Part shown: positions 54,073-63,281 of the stretch, one piece after another
Position numbering within the stretch: position 1 is the stretch's first letter
Layout: every line of letters starts with the position of its first letter
DNA from: Bacteroides fluxus YIT 12057
Lineage (GTDB): Bacteria; Bacteroidota; Bacteroidia; Bacteroidales; Bacteroidaceae
Direction of reading: 5' to 3'
DNA: 64,000 bases
NCBI RefSeq assembly: GCF_000195635.1
Contig: NZ_GL882623.1
Span: 1-64,000 of the forward strand
Notes under the pieces: model-generated
Told to the model about the DNA's origin: nothing
What the model saw: the letters and a program-made list of their open reading frames with translations, nothing else
Database searches by the model: none
Position numbers and translations under genes: made by a program

Positions 54073-55009
54073 CTCATTCTTCATTTCTTTGGTTTCCTGC
54101 CATTATCCGCATCCTGATCTGGAAGACGAAAACTTGAGTGAGAGTACGCGCGATTCACTTGCTTATTTGTATGAGCGGCATTACACCTGGAACACAAATC
54201 TGGAAGTGCATGCCGATTCAGTGAATCTTGCCTGCCTGCCGGTGAAGGATTGCTATAATATGCTTCATCGGGGAGACCGGGTGGTGGTAGCGGAATTTGC
54301 CATTCATCCCACGGACAGCGTGGACAGCGTATGGGTGAAATTGGCGCATTCTCAAGAGATTCAGGGCTGGTTGCGGGAGTCGGAAATGATGCATGCCTTT
54401 GTGCCGACAGACAGTATTTCTCAATTCATTTATTTGTTCAGTGATACGCATGCTTCTTATTTTGTCATGATCTTTGCCTTGTTTGTGGCAGTCTGGCTTT
54501 TCCGGGCCTTCCGTCGTAAGCAGCTGAGGATGGTCTATTTTAATGACATTGACAGTATTTTCCCTTTGTTGCTGTGCCTGCTGATGGCGTTCAGCGCTAC
54601 TGTTTATGAGTCCATGCAGGTGTTTGTACCCGATACGTGGCAGCACTTCTACTTTAATCCTACGTTGTCACCGTTCAAGGTACCGTTTATTCTCTCCGTG
54701 TTTCTGATGAGCATTTGGCTGTTTATCATTGTACTTCTAGCTGTACTCGATGACTTGTTCCGCCAGTTGTCTCCGGCAGCTGCGATATTCTATTTATTGG
54801 GGTTGGCTTCCTGTTGCATCTTCTGCTACTTCTTCTTTATTCTGACTACTTCCATTTATGTGGGCTATATCTTTCTTGCGGCGTTCTTGTGGATATTCCT
54901 TAAAAAAATGAAGACTTCGTTGGCGGCATCCCGTTATTGCTGCGGGCAGTGTGGGCGGAAGATACGGGCAAAGGGTGTTTGTCCGCATTGCGGGGCTATT
55001 AATGAGTAA
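53990..55009 (+). CDS. Zinc-ribbon membrane protein with extracytoplasmic SH3-like region
   Basis: A protein of 339 residues from ATG 53990 (overlapping the U32 stop) or 325 from ATG 54032 (MKNGWRMLFFILCS), which I consider the better start since the first 14 residues are repeat-derived. A signal or lipoprotein segment ends SLVSC. A soluble region follows (about 40-140; YNMLHRGDRVVVAEFAIHPTDSVDSVWVKLAHS, suggesting an SH3-like fold), then about five transmembrane helices (about 150-310). A C-terminal zinc ribbon, C-x2-C...C-x2-C (CCGQCGRKIRAKGVCPHCGAINE), completes it. Function is unknown. Confidence 0.75.
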   Translation: MRNEELSMGSEELRMKNGWRMLFFILCSSFFISLVSCHYPHPDLEDENLSESTRDSLAYLYERHYTWNTNLEVHADSVNLACLPVKDCYNMLHRGDRVVVAEFAIHPTDSVDSVWVKLAHSQEIQGWLRESEMMHAFVPTDSISQFIYLFSDTHASYFVMIFALFVAVWLFRAFRRKQLRMVYFNDIDSIFPLLLCLLMAFSATVYESMQVFVPDTWQHFYFNPTLSPFKVPFILSVFLMSIWLFIIVLLAVLDDLFRQLSPAAAIFYLLGLASCCIFCYFFFILTTSIYVGYIFLAAFLWIFLKKMKTSLAASRYCCGQCGRKIRAKGVCPHCGAINE

Positions 55010-55187
55010 TTGACCGCTGTACAGGGATGAAGTTGATAGTTAGCAAACAAACAGATCTATCCGGATATTGTATCTTCGCAGACGATCCGGACAGAGGGGA
55101 AAATAAAGCCTGCTTTTACAGACTGTTTTTTTCTGTTTTTTGAGGCAAACCTACTTTTCACAAAGCAGAATTGCCGGATATGTTTTA

Positions 55188-57497
55188 CTAATAATTTACC
55201 TTTACTGAAGGTGCGTCACTTGCCGGTTGATAAATGTAGGCAGCACGAATACGGAATTCTTTAGAGCGCAATTGATGTCCTTCTTGATTAGGGGAACTTT
55301 GATAGTGTACGAATCCTTCATCTGTAGCTTCATCATCATTCGGGTCGTATTTGATACGGGTTGCCCGTGCATAATCGGGATTTTCCCCATCATTTCCCTG
55401 ATTTCCGGCAGCACCGGGATTTGATGACCAATACCATTTGTCTTGAAATACATTAAATATACCATAATATTTTTCCAACGCATATTCCAATTCGGAAATG
55501 GTAGGCAGATACCAGCGCGCTTCCACCACTTTGCCCTCCTTATTTCGTTTATTCTTATTGTAACAATATTCAGCTGCACCACTAGGGGTATCGTTTAAGG
55601 TCATTTCACCAGGCCAACCGGGAGAAGTACGATATCGTTCCATAATCTGCATGGTATTTTTCCACCCCCATCTCATGTATTGATTATAGTTGCCGTCGGT
55701 TACTCCTAATCCGCTATTCAAACCTGGAAGTCCCCATTTGAATCCTTCGTAAGTGTCAGAATACTCATTTTTACCGTCGTAATGTGTCAAATATTCTTCG
55801 TATTCTTCAATATAGAAATAAAACGGTTGGGCCTTAGCTGGTCCATTCTTGTATTTGTCAAAATATATAGCTTGCCTCAGTCCTGCTTGTCTGATAGGTA
55901 TCTCGCGTGTATGCTTCACGCCATTGTCCCGTCCTTCATAAGTGACTTTCAGCTTGGCTTCACGAGCGCGTACGGGGGCGCCGTTCGTCACTTCTGTATT
56001 GTATGGTGCCCCAGGTACGTTTTCATCGACATAGAAGTAGATGCGTTCTTCGTACGTTTTGTCGGCATCCATGCCATCTTTTACCGTATAGCTTTTGCTA
56101 TTTGTTTGTTCGTTCAATTCTTCCAGCAAGTCTGTTGTAAAATACTCGCGCTTTCCGTCCCCGGCTTTCTCTGCCGCACGTCCTATCGGTTCCATGCGTA
56201 TCCATGGAGTCTTTTCCGGATCCACAATTTCTACCGTTACTGTGCCGGGCTCATAGATAAAGATATCCATCGGAGTGATATTGAAATGAGCATCATGTTC
56301 ACGTTCGCGCAGCATTTCAATGAAGTACGGATTGACTTCCGTATCAATCGTTACGCGAGTATCCAGTAATGCTTCCGTTCCTTCATTATTTACGCTAATG
56401 CCGCTGATACTGATGTTATTCTTATACTGACGGTTGGCCTTGATGGTGAAGTCGTCGATGGGGTTGGCGCCGGGATAGAGGCGGTAGGCCACTTTATACA
56501 TATAACCGTTGTGGTTGGTGTAGATACCTTCCAATTCAATGTAGGCAGCTGTTTCATCGGCTAATTGGGCTTTATAGCGTTGCTTTTCTTCCTCTTTGAT
56601 ATTTTCGGGCCATAGCATACTTGGTTTCGGTCGTGCATGCTCGAACATATAGAGTGTCAGCGATTGCGGGGCTCCCTTGCGGATGATGCGGCCGGTGAAT
56701 TCATCGACTTCCACCTCTAATTCGTTGTCTCGTTTTCCTTTCAATTGGATTTTTCCATTCATATCGTTGGTTTCTTCAGTACCGGCCTTATCTAATTGCG
56801 GTACGACAGCACTTCCGTTGGGGAACGAGGATATCTTTACATTGTCAATCCGCAACGACGGGAATTGGGCATCTTCCGATTCCTGTCGGGGATTCATTGT
56901 AAAATTCAAGTCAATGCGTGCCATGAGTGACTTCAGCTGCATAAGGATAATCTTTTCAGTGGCTTTCGATGTCAGGTTCTGATTGCTGAGCTGTCCCACC
57001 ATGGGCAGGCCGGTGGCGGGAAGCGTGACAGTGAATTCGGGTAGGTTGAACACGAAGTTATCAAAATCAGACAACTTTGTTATTTCATCCGGGCGTCCAT
57101 TGTTATCGCTGTCCTTGAAAATGTCACGTGGCATATTGGCCAGCACATAGATAGTAGCTTTGTCCGCCCCCTCGCCAAACATGCCACTTTGTAACACCAA
57201 GTTGGATCCGTTCTCTATATACCGGTAACCTTGGAAAGCATCATTCTCTTTGGCTTCCAGGTAATTGCCGTTGTCTTGAAAGATAAATACATGTGCATTG
57301 TATATTTTCTGTTCTGCAGCAGTTTTAGGATCAGTACCCTTGGTTTGCACTTTGTGTATTCCCATATTGGCGGGTAGCCATTGCAGCGCTATTTCGCCTT
57401 CGCGCAGGCTGCTGTCTATGGACGATTCATCCAGTTCGTTGGTACAGGAGGTCGCCAACAGGGCGGCGAGACCCAATGTTATTCCTTTCCAGTTCAT
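55188..57497 (-). CDS. Large pilus-associated lipoprotein, DUF4906-like with lectin-like C-terminus
   Basis: Last gene of the pilus locus, 769 residues from ATG 57497 (MNWKGITLGLAALLATSCTNE, lipobox ATSC); an in-frame ATG 39 nt further upstream is less likely. Residues about 25-400 have the fimbrial shaft/anchor pattern of DUF4906-type proteins (YNAHVFIFQDNGNYLEAKEN; ATIYVLANMPRDIF; LMARIDLNFTMNPR). The middle carries acidic Ig-like stretches. The C-terminal about 200 residues (WYLPTISELEYALEKYYGIF; WYWSSNPGAAGNQ; EFRIRAAYIYQP) resemble lectin-like FISUMP/DUF1566 tip domains. Best guess is the tip adhesin or terminal accessory subunit. It lies 92 bp after a fimbrillin gene. Confidence 0.78.
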   Translation of the reverse strand: MNWKGITLGLAALLATSCTNELDESSIDSSLREGEIALQWLPANMGIHKVQTKGTDPKTAAEQKIYNAHVFIFQDNGNYLEAKENDAFQGYRYIENGSNLVLQSGMFGEGADKATIYVLANMPRDIFKDSDNNGRPDEITKLSDFDNFVFNLPEFTVTLPATGLPMVGQLSNQNLTSKATEKIILMQLKSLMARIDLNFTMNPRQESEDAQFPSLRIDNVKISSFPNGSAVVPQLDKAGTEETNDMNGKIQLKGKRDNELEVEVDEFTGRIIRKGAPQSLTLYMFEHARPKPSMLWPENIKEEEKQRYKAQLADETAAYIELEGIYTNHNGYMYKVAYRLYPGANPIDDFTIKANRQYKNNISISGISVNNEGTEALLDTRVTIDTEVNPYFIEMLREREHDAHFNITPMDIFIYEPGTVTVEIVDPEKTPWIRMEPIGRAAEKAGDGKREYFTTDLLEELNEQTNSKSYTVKDGMDADKTYEERIYFYVDENVPGAPYNTEVTNGAPVRAREAKLKVTYEGRDNGVKHTREIPIRQAGLRQAIYFDKYKNGPAKAQPFYFYIEEYEEYLTHYDGKNEYSDTYEGFKWGLPGLNSGLGVTDGNYNQYMRWGWKNTMQIMERYRTSPGWPGEMTLNDTPSGAAEYCYNKNKRNKEGKVVEARWYLPTISELEYALEKYYGIFNVFQDKWYWSSNPGAAGNQGNDGENPDYARATRIKYDPNDDEATDEGFVHYQSSPNQEGHQLRSKEFRIRAAYIYQPASDAPSVKVNY

Positions 57498-57589
57498 AGT
57501 TATTTTTTGAAGAGGTTGTATTAAAATGAGTTGCAATTATTATTGCGCTTTTCTGCACAATCTCGGTTATACATCTGTCGGATTGTTGT

Positions 57590-58750
57590 TCAGTCAAAAT
57601 TAACGTCACTATCTCCTCCGTCTTCCCAAGCACCGTCACTACGCATTTGTACGATAAAGTCGTTGCCCACAATGTTGATACTGAATATGCTGCGCATGCC
57701 GGGTTGAAAACTGATACCGGAATCCAAATCTTGGGTTTTTGCATTGGCATTGTTTATGCTGATTCTAACGGTGATTTTACCCTGTTGGGTGATTTTACCG
57801 TTTGCATCTGGAATGAGTAATACATCTACCGGATCATTGGTATTGGTAACAATGATTTTCTTGGTAGTAGGAGTCACGTTGCCATTAGCATCTTTTTTAG
57901 CGGCATCACACTGCACTTGATCGTTGGCGGTAACAATGTTGAATTGTCCGCTGTAGTAGTCAGTGCCTATTTCGTAATCTTGGTTCTGCCCGGCCAGGCT
58001 TACACTGCGATAAAAATGCTCCCCGTTAAAACTTAAGCTGCTGATTGTGACTGGTGTCTCATTGTAATTGTTTACTTCGAACTCGAAAGCGCAGAACAAG
58101 TGGCGGAAATTGAGGCTGACCGGCCCGTTGTTTTTGGTATGGTCAATGACATAGCTCAGCATCAAGTCGGGCACATCTTTCCAATCGCGGTCAGTGGTTT
58201 CTTTTCCTCCCGCAGAGAAAGGCAATGTATAAGTGATTATAGGATCACCGGTCTGTTGTTGGTTTGACAGGGTGATGGTACCCTTTCCGCCTTCTATTTC
58301 TCCCTTATTGGTCTTATTATCTGAAGGAGTGACTTCCGCATAAGGATAATAGGCAAAGAAAGCGTATTTCATATTTTCATTATCTGCCCAAGGTTGCAAA
58401 CCTCCTTGGTTTCCGGTGCCGGTCCAATTGTAATTCCACAATCCGTCACCGGCATATTCCAGCAGTTGGTTATAAAACACGTCGGGAGTGGCAAACATTT
58501 TTTTGGTGTTCCAGTCCGATTCCTCATAGTTGTTTCCGCCGTTCCAGGCCGGTCCATAGCCTAATACGCCCACCTTGTCGCCTTTTTCGAAAGAACCGTA
58601 GCGCATGTTGGGCGATTTGGTGGTTGTATAAGGAGAGGTAAAAACAATGGCCTCGCTGGAATATCCGTTTCCTCCGGGCAATTCTTCTTGTTGGCAGCCG
58701 GCAGCCAGCAAAGCGGCCAGGGCGGAGATACGTATCAGTTGTCTTTTCAT
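57590..58750 (-). CDS. Fimbrillin family lipoprotein (accessory subunit)
   Basis: A 386-residue protein from ATG 58750 (MKRQLIRISALAALLAAGCQQE, lipobox AAGC). It has the fimbrillin N-terminal pattern (AIVFTSPYTTTKSPNMRYGSFEKGDKVGVLGYG; MKYAFFAYYPYAEVTP), a core LNFRHLFCAFEFEVNNYNETPVTISSLSFNG, and a C-terminal FQPGMRSIFSINIVGNDFIVQM strand ending DGAWEDGGDSDVNFD. These are features of Bacteroidetes type V pilins exported as lipoproteins and polymerised by strand exchange. It is third of the three fimbrillin genes in the locus; as a minor shaft or tip adaptor it is only inferred. Confidence 0.85.
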   Translation of the reverse strand: MKRQLIRISALAALLAAGCQQEELPGGNGYSSEAIVFTSPYTTTKSPNMRYGSFEKGDKVGVLGYGPAWNGGNNYEESDWNTKKMFATPDVFYNQLLEYAGDGLWNYNWTGTGNQGGLQPWADNENMKYAFFAYYPYAEVTPSDNKTNKGEIEGGKGTITLSNQQQTGDPIITYTLPFSAGGKETTDRDWKDVPDLMLSYVIDHTKNNGPVSLNFRHLFCAFEFEVNNYNETPVTISSLSFNGEHFYRSVSLAGQNQDYEIGTDYYSGQFNIVTANDQVQCDAAKKDANGNVTPTTKKIIVTNTNDPVDVLLIPDANGKITQQGKITVRISINNANAKTQDLDSGISFQPGMRSIFSINIVGNDFIVQMRSDGAWEDGGDSDVNFD

Positions 58751-58791
58751 AATCGGTATATTACTTGTATATTCTTTCTTATGGTCATCAA

Positions 58792-59730
58792 TCACCTGTC
58801 TTCAATGTTCACATCACCGCCTGTATGGGCTTCATCCCATCCGTCCACAGTGATACCTTTGAAGGTGATGGCATCCGCTTCAATGGTAAGCACGTAACGG
58901 TAGGCTTCTCCTGCCGTCCATCGGGTGATGGAAGTGTCCAAAGGAACTTGAACTGTTTGCCGGTCACTGCCACGGGTAAAACTCAGTTCCAACTTTAGTC
59001 CCTGAACGTTTTGCGGAATAAGCAACAGGCCTTTAAATAAGTCCTGCGGTGTTGAAGCGTTTATCTCAATTTCATCGTCAAAAGTGAATGAGGGAGTATC
59101 TACGGTGCTTTTATCGTCGTCATCAATATCCGTCCAGGAAACACCGGAAGTGCTGCGTATCAAAGTCCCTTGTGTGTCCATGCCGTAGAGTTTGGCAGAA
59201 TAGACGGTTGCGGTTATACCCGGATCGGTAGCTACACGTACGGCTACTTTGCTTAGCTCGTGGCGGAAAGGCATTACAACACTTGCAAGCTGGTCACCGT
59301 CCATTGGGGCGGATGTGGCGGTCATCAGGTCATGTCCCTGTGTCGCGTCAAAGTCGGCTACAGTCAGTGTGCCGTTTTCGGTGCAGGTACCCATATCGGC
59401 AGGAAATACGCCATAGAAGTTATACGTGGTATTGGGAATCCAATATCTCGTGTCACTACAAGCCCAGCTGTCACCGTTTTTCATTACGGTGGCTTGATTG
59501 AATACGTTGTGGCGGGCAGTTTCACCGTCCTTGACGTACCATCCCCATACGTTGAATCCGCCAGCCATGCCATCGGCATTTTCCACTACAGTCCTTGTTT
59601 CGGGCAAGGGATGGAAGGCGATGCGTCCTTTCCCTCCGTCCGGGCCGTCGGTCAACTCGTTGGTACAAGCCACGGTCAGCAACAGAGTGGCTGCTGCGGC
59701 AAGTGTTGTTTTGGGTGAGAAGTTTTTCAT
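58792..59730 (-). CDS. Fimbrillin family lipoprotein (accessory subunit)
   Basis: A 312-residue lipoprotein (MKNFSPKTTLAAAATLLLTVACTNE, lipobox TVAC). Fimbrillin features are FNVWGWYVKDG, YWIPNTTYNFYGVFPAD, SVVMPFRHELSKVAVRVATDPG and a C-terminal WTAGEAYRYVLTIEADAITFKGITVDGWDEAHTGGDVNIED, where a final strand followed by an acidic tail resembles pilin C-termini. It follows the probable major pilin after a 245-bp gap that contains a GC-rich hairpin and precedes the next fimbrillin by 41 bp. Confidence 0.87.
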   Translation of the reverse strand: MKNFSPKTTLAAAATLLLTVACTNELTDGPDGGKGRIAFHPLPETRTVVENADGMAGGFNVWGWYVKDGETARHNVFNQATVMKNGDSWACSDTRYWIPNTTYNFYGVFPADMGTCTENGTLTVADFDATQGHDLMTATSAPMDGDQLASVVMPFRHELSKVAVRVATDPGITATVYSAKLYGMDTQGTLIRSTSGVSWTDIDDDDKSTVDTPSFTFDDEIEINASTPQDLFKGLLLIPQNVQGLKLELSFTRGSDRQTVQVPLDTSITRWTAGEAYRYVLTIEADAITFKGITVDGWDEAHTGGDVNIEDR

Positions 59731-59874
59731 ATTCTTGCTATATTTTGTTTTTCCGATTGCTGTCTTGATTTTGAGTTTCCTGCGAAAGGAGGCTTGTTTG
59801 CCGCCTTGATTCCGTTTGCAATGACTGCGGGCCGGAGGTGTTGTCGCTGTTGTTCAAACATGGTTGCCCATAGT

Positions 59875-59906
59875 GGCTGTCGGGGGACATTCAACCCCCG
59901 ACAGCC
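59875..59906. promoter_or_regulatory. 12-bp GC-rich hairpin after the probable major pilin gene
   Basis: GGCTGTCGGGGG (59875-59886) pairs perfectly with CCCCCGACAGCC (59895-59906) around an 8-nt loop. It is 70 nt beyond the fimbrillin stop and 145 nt before the next gene. There is no T-run on the minus strand, so it looks like an RNA-stabilising or partially attenuating hairpin rather than a full terminator. Confidence 0.75.
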
Positions 59907-59975
59907 TGTGTGTTAACTTTGAATCGTCAAGTTCATGGAGAGACTGTAGGGATACGGTCTTCAAGCTAAAAAGAA

Positions 59976-60929
59976 TTATTGAAAGTCCGGTGTTACCGGG
60001 GAGATGGTTTCGCCTTCCCACGGCTTCACATTCGGTTCGAATTTAATAATATTGTTATCATTTAAATCAAACTTCTCCTGTGTCAATTCAGCTGTATAAT
60101 TGTAGGCATTGTTTGAAATCCAAGTAGCAGACATGGTTGATGTGAAGTCTTTTCTTGTGATTTCAGTACCATTGTCGTCTTTCAATATACCGGTAAAGGT
60201 AATTGTAAGAGACGGATTTTGTGGAATAACATAAAATTCATCGCTTACAGCGGTTTCATCCCCAGTAGCATTGATTTTTACAGGATTGGTTATATTGAAA
60301 GAGTAAGTCTTGTCAGCACTTGGGGTACCTATCTCCCACTGCCCTGTAGCATCTCCGATAGCTCCAGTATAAGCTCCATCCTTGTCTGCTTCAAATTGTA
60401 AGTTGCTAATTTCCACTTCGTAGCCTACAGGAATTGTACTTGTAAATGTGAATTTCACTTTGGCTAGCAAGTGCTTCAAAGTCATATTGACAGTACCTTT
60501 TTGTGTTCCGTGGTCTTTAACATTAGAAGCAATCAAATCTTTTTCGCCTACAGTATATGCAGGAATGTATAAGACGCCGTTCTTGATAGTTGCGTTCTCT
60601 AACTTCTGGTTTCCATCGCTGTAACCTACGAATTGGTAGTATTGGTCGTTCCAATATTCAATCGTTTCTGCTGTTCCATCAGCATTTACTTTAGTATTGT
60701 TGAATACATTGGTGAAATCTACACTATTCTTATCCTCACCATATCCGCCGAATACATAGAATGCAGAAAGAGGGTTGTTTTCGTCAATGTCCCCAATCGC
60801 CTTTGTGGACTTTCCGACAAAAGACTCAAAGCTGATGGCTTTGTTTTGTGCTACATTGAGCACTTCTTCGTTGGTACAACTTGCCAGAGCAGCTACGGCT
60901 GCGCCAAGCATCAATAAACTTTTCTTCAT
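59976..60929 (-). CDS. Fimbrillin, probable major pilin
   Basis: A 317-residue lipoprotein from ATG 60929 (MKKSLLMLGAAVAALASCTNEE, lipobox ALASC); an in-frame ATG at 61010 would overlap the preceding gene. It has FimA/Mfa1-like features: ISFESFVGKSTKAIGDI just after the signal, with a basic site (KSTKA) where a trypsin-like processing cut could free the donor groove, then WNDQYYQFVGYSDGN, VNMTLKHLLAKVKFTFTSTIPVGYEVEISNLQFE, and a C-terminal NAYNYTAELTQEKFDLNDNNIIKFEPNVKPWEG. It is the first fimbrillin in the operon and is followed by a strong hairpin, so I infer it is the most abundant subunit. Confidence 0.88.
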   Translation of the reverse strand: MKKSLLMLGAAVAALASCTNEEVLNVAQNKAISFESFVGKSTKAIGDIDENNPLSAFYVFGGYGEDKNSVDFTNVFNNTKVNADGTAETIEYWNDQYYQFVGYSDGNQKLENATIKNGVLYIPAYTVGEKDLIASNVKDHGTQKGTVNMTLKHLLAKVKFTFTSTIPVGYEVEISNLQFEADKDGAYTGAIGDATGQWEIGTPSADKTYSFNITNPVKINATGDETAVSDEFYVIPQNPSLTITFTGILKDDNGTEITRKDFTSTMSATWISNNAYNYTAELTQEKFDLNDNNIIKFEPNVKPWEGETISPVTPDFQ

Positions 60930-60981
60930 AATAGTAGCTTTTTTAAAAGTGAAACATAGAATTATTTTAGAATTAGTATGC

Positions 60982-62022
60982 TCATAAAATAGGCATCGGT
61001 ATGTCCTCATACTCTCCCCATCCGTCTATATCGGGATTAAAGCCCGACCCGCCTTCCGTGCCGTCCTTGTCGGACACTTCGATACCGGTCACGGTGATGA
61101 CTCCTCCCCGGGGCTGGTCTTCCAGTTGGTCGGTGATGTCGAAGTTATAGTTCAGCAGTTTGCCGTTCTTGAGGCACACTTCCAAATTCAGCGTGTAGGT
61201 CTGATCGGCGCGTGTATAGCCGTCGCCGGGATAGTTGGGTATTCCGAACGTCTGCACATGTGCCTCTGTACCGTATCCGGTCAGCACGCAGTCGTAAAGT
61301 ACGGTGGCTGTTGTTTCGCCCGTATGCCCGTCCTGCAAGTAAACGCTCTCGGCCATACCTGCCATGCCACCCCGTGCTAACGCTACGTATTCCAGCCCAT
61401 GACTGAATTCGTAGCGCACCATGTAGGTATAAACCAGTGGGTGCATCGTGATGGGAAGGGCGGTCGGTTCGGCTGTCCGCTGTGCGTCGTGCTCTTCGAT
61501 GTAGTGTCCGAAAAGCATGTCGGGCTCATTGACCGTACGTTCACCGTCGTGCGCTTCGGTATTGGCAAAAGTGCTCCGGGTACGTGTCCGGGTAGTGGCC
61601 GTTGCCGTGGCCGATGAGGGCAGGTCTTCAAAAACGATGTATTCCGTGTCGTTATTGTAAAATAGGATGGAGTGCATGCCCTCGGTCATGGGCAGGATAC
61701 CTCCTTCGGATTTCAAGTTTCGTTCGGTATAGGCGGTTCCTTCGGTGTCGTAAATCACGGCGCGTATGCCGTTTGCCACTTCAGGGCGCAGTTCGTCATA
61801 TCCGCAGCTGCAATCCGGCCAGTGGATTTCCCAGTCGAAGTCGTCACTTCGTTCCCATTCGCATTCCCACGTTGCTTTTACATCGGCACGGATATCAGTG
61901 CCATGCTCATCGTGGTTGTAGCACAAATCCTTCCGGCATCCTGTCATGAGCAGGACAATTAGCGCCGGAAGAAGTATGTTTTTCATCTTACGTTTGTTAT
62001 TCTTCATTATCAAGGTTTTCAT
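60982..62022 (-). CDS. DUF5119 domain lipoprotein of the pilus locus
   Basis: A 346-residue lipoprotein (lipobox MTGC in MKNILLPALIVLLMTGCRKD). The ATG at 62022 overlaps the preceding stop as ATGA, indicating translational coupling; an internal ATG at 61986 would also give an intact signal. It shows RKDLCYNHDEHG near the N-terminus, LFYNNDTEYIVFEDLPSSATATATTRTRTRS and YMVRYEFSHGLEYVALARGGMAGMAESVYLQDG, the pattern of DUF5119 proteins that accompany DUF3575 and fimbrillins. It may be a cell-surface anchor or assembly factor (inferred from linkage). Confidence 0.85.
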   Translation of the reverse strand: MKTLIMKNNKRKMKNILLPALIVLLMTGCRKDLCYNHDEHGTDIRADVKATWECEWERSDDFDWEIHWPDCSCGYDELRPEVANGIRAVIYDTEGTAYTERNLKSEGGILPMTEGMHSILFYNNDTEYIVFEDLPSSATATATTRTRTRSTFANTEAHDGERTVNEPDMLFGHYIEEHDAQRTAEPTALPITMHPLVYTYMVRYEFSHGLEYVALARGGMAGMAESVYLQDGHTGETTATVLYDCVLTGYGTEAHVQTFGIPNYPGDGYTRADQTYTLNLEVCLKNGKLLNYNFDITDQLEDQPRGGVITVTGIEVSDKDGTEGGSGFNPDIDGWGEYEDIPMPIL

Positions 62023-63194
62023 TTGTTACCTCCTTTCTGTATCCAGCGGCCGATGTTCCATACAAAAGCGAATTTCAGTTTCAGCGGACCGAAGTAGTTG
62101 GTACGTTCTGTTTGTTGGTAAACGTAGTGTCCGTCGATGGGCAGGTATTCTTCGTACTTGGCGGTCATGAAGCCTACACCCAATCCGGCTTCCAATGCAA
62201 AATATTTACCTATGGGGAACATATAGCCATAACTCAGCCCAACCATGCCTCCTTCACCCTTGTAGCCTCGACCCCCGTTTTCCAGATCATACCATCCGCC
62301 TCCCCCGAAGAGCCCCAGGTAGTGTCCACGCCGTTTTCCTTGAGGCTTGAACCAATATCGGGCTTCAGGTATTATAGTGGCCAGCTGATAGTATTTATGT
62401 TTCCCGTTGTTGTGCCACCAGGCCATGTTCCCTTCCACGGCCGCTGACCAGTGTTCGCTGAAACGGTATTCCACTTCAAGTGAAGGCATGAGCACGGCAT
62501 CATACAGGAGGTTGCTCTTGATGTACCAGGGAGTCTCTACATAGATGCGTTCGGGAAGCATGGCCAAACTGTCGGCTTCGCGTTTGCGTCGTGCTTCTTC
62601 GATGCGTGCCAGGCTGTCGGCTTGCTCCCGTTCACGGCGTAGGGCTTCGGCACGTTCCAGTTCAAGGGCTGCCAGGCTGTCGGCTCGGAGGCGTTCCAGA
62701 CTGTCGCGGCGGGCCTGTTCGGCACGCTGCTCGGCCAAAGGATCGTAACCGTCCACATATTCTAATCCTATGATGGCAACGATATCTTTTATCCCATTAT
62801 AAGAATAAGTGGAATTGCGGGTACGATAGTTTTCTTCTTTCATGCCATAGTGGGTGATGAACCACGACTTCACGTGGTTGCTTCGTTCTTTGGCTGCGGC
62901 CAGATTGGCTTCTTTACTGTTGAACGAGCCGCAAAACCCGCGTATCATTAGGTAGGCTTTGCCCGAATCTATTTCTGCACGATGCTGTTTGATGAGTTCC
63001 GCTGCGAGTCGGATGGCCTCGTCATTTCCTTTATAAGGTGAATAGAAAACTTTGTTACCGGGCACGAAGCGGAACAGGATGGTTGTGTCCTGCTGCAACG
63101 GATCGGCATGTGTACTGACTACTTCTGCCTGCATGGCAAGTGGAAAGAATGTCAGAATGGCCATTAGACAGGCTTTTTTAAGTTGTCGCATCAT
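62019..63194 (-). CDS. DUF3575 outer-membrane protein of the pilus locus
   Basis: First gene of the pilus operon, 391 residues with a signal peptide (about 1-23). The N-terminal domain (about 25-150) resembles an OmpA-like periplasmic module (FRFVPGNKVFYSPYKGNDEAIRLAAELIKQHRAE). A charged helical repeat follows (about 155-215, ADSLA/ERAEALRRE repeats). The C-terminal DUF3575 beta-barrel has YIKSNLLYDAVLMPSLEVEYRFSEHWSAAVEGNMAWW and a final GPLKLKFAFVWNIGRWI. It probably spans peptidoglycan to outer membrane as pilus base. Its ATG is 67 nt downstream of the left inverted repeat (63261), so its transcription would depend on the orientation of the invertible segment. Confidence 0.87.
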   Translation of the reverse strand: MMRQLKKACLMAILTFFPLAMQAEVVSTHADPLQQDTTILFRFVPGNKVFYSPYKGNDEAIRLAAELIKQHRAEIDSGKAYLMIRGFCGSFNSKEANLAAAKERSNHVKSWFITHYGMKEENYRTRNSTYSYNGIKDIVAIIGLEYVDGYDPLAEQRAEQARRDSLERLRADSLAALELERAEALRREREQADSLARIEEARRKREADSLAMLPERIYVETPWYIKSNLLYDAVLMPSLEVEYRFSEHWSAAVEGNMAWWHNNGKHKYYQLATIIPEARYWFKPQGKRRGHYLGLFGGGGWYDLENGGRGYKGEGGMVGLSYGYMFPIGKYFALEAGLGVGFMTAKYEEYLPIDGHYVYQQTERTNYFGPLKLKFAFVWNIGRWIQKGGNK

Positions 63195-63260
63195 AGTGTA
63201 TTAAATTGGTTTATATACTGCATGTATCTTTTTTTGTTTTCCGGTCGGAGATTAACATTT

Positions 63261-63281
63261 CCGTTACTTTGTAGGTAACGG
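63261..63281. repeat. Left inverted repeat of the invertible segment
   Basis: A 21-bp site: arms CCGTTAC and GTAACGG around the asymmetric core TTTGTAG. The right copy at 63581 is its exact reverse complement. Confidence 0.92.

Noticed and set aside
59875..59906. Ordinary rho-independent terminator
   Set aside because: Perfect stem but no T-run on either usable side, and co-oriented pilus genes continue downstream.
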